A stretch of 64,000 nucleotides of DNA from Vanilla planifolia (Eukaryota > Streptophyta > Magnoliopsida > Asparagales > Orchidaceae): assembly GCA_023846275.1 (NCBI GenBank), contig JAIUJO010000294.1:31983-95982 (forward strand). Reading direction: 5' to 3'. Positions 63,655 through 64,000 of the stretch are shown piece by piece (position 1 is the stretch's first letter; each line of letters opens with the position of its first letter). The translations under genes and the position numbers were made by a program. A model generated the notes under the pieces. That model was not told where the DNA came from, did no database searches, and saw only the letters and a program-made list of their open reading frames with translations.

Positions 63655-64000
63655 CAATATATATTTTGTCATAAATTTATATATTACATTATGCAACATG
63701 AGAGATTGCCTAAATATTATTAATTGATGAGCTAAAAAAAAGATTTTGGAGATGGAGAAAATTATTCTATAATGCAAAAAGAAAGACATAGACTGATAAG
63801 AGCAAAATAAAGAAGAAAATAATTATAAATGTGTATGAGAGAAGATTTAACGAGAAGAAAAAGAAAAGAAAGATCATAGAGCATCTATAGAGAATAAATT
63901 TAAAAATAAACATGAGAGAAATCATAAAGTAGAGAATGATAAAGGAGAGAGATATCCAAAAAATATGAAGAAATTAGAAAAGGATGATAAAAAAAAAAAA
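63655..64000 (-). repeat. Inverted spacer with purine-strand tract
   Basis: From 63,655 to about 63,740 is a shortened lead-in (tgcaacatgagagattgcc is the complement of the aagaaatctcttatgttgca type). Then 63,740-64,000 is the pyrimidine tract seen as purines (agaagaaaaagaaaagaaag). The tract and array run off the window edge. Confidence 0.8.

Noticed and set aside
1..64000. Organelle genome (AT-rich plastid or mitochondrial DNA)
   Set aside because: No organelle protein, rRNA or tRNA gene is readable, and the 5S-derived blocks are of the nuclear plant type in a tandem array.

Overview
The window is 64 kb of very AT-rich, gene-free repetitive DNA, most likely pericentromeric or other heterochromatin of a land plant. 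The plant assignment rests on two things. About 24 degenerate copies of a plant-type 5S rRNA gene can be read, with plant-style blocks such as ctccaaagttaagc, gcttgggtgagagtagta and ggatgggtgacctc. There is also a plant snRNA-type promoter motif (gtcccacatca followed by tttataaa). I see no credible protein-coding gene. The longest open frames (up to about 121 codons) are one strand of a recurring pyrimidine-rich spacer tract read as hydrophobic peptide.

Region 1 (1 to about 19,560) is an old, diverged satellite with a monomer of roughly 340-430 bp, nominally 400. It is arranged in blocks of alternating orientation: + to about 840, - to about 3,405, + to about 8,130, - to about 14,660, + to about 17,097, a short - island to about 17,290, then +. 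A 29-bp sequence repeated three times sits exactly at the first orientation switch.

Region 2 (about 19,565 to 62,540) is a tandem array of units of about 1.3-1.4 kb on the + strand. Each unit has a 5S rRNA-derived block of about 118 bp, an AT-rich spacer of about 600 bp, a pyrimidine-rich tract of about 340 bp, and a further AT-rich stretch of about 400 bp leading to the next 5S block. A second sequence of up to about 2 kb, called element E here, is built into this array several times (tail near 21.7 kb; body and tail near 26.9 kb; long copies near 39.5, 45.3, 52.6 and 60.6 kb). Its left edge always falls just upstream of where the 5S block should be. Several E copies carry remnants of a snRNA-like promoter and, antisense, a tRNA-like B-box.

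Region 3 (about 62,700 to 64,000) is the same family in the opposite orientation (E, 5S block, then the tract seen as purines), so an inversion junction lies near 62.6 kb. A section of about 500 bp with more balanced composition (21,110-21,610) is the only stretch that matches nothing else in the window.

The 5S blocks look like products of CpG and CHG decay and none looks intact, so I call them pseudogenes. Nothing here works together as a pathway. The interest lies in the architecture: a 5S-derived satellite merged with a promoter-bearing element, next to an orientation-switching satellite. All coordinates of diverged blocks were set by eye and carry an uncertainty of about 10-50 bp; block counts are also by eye.
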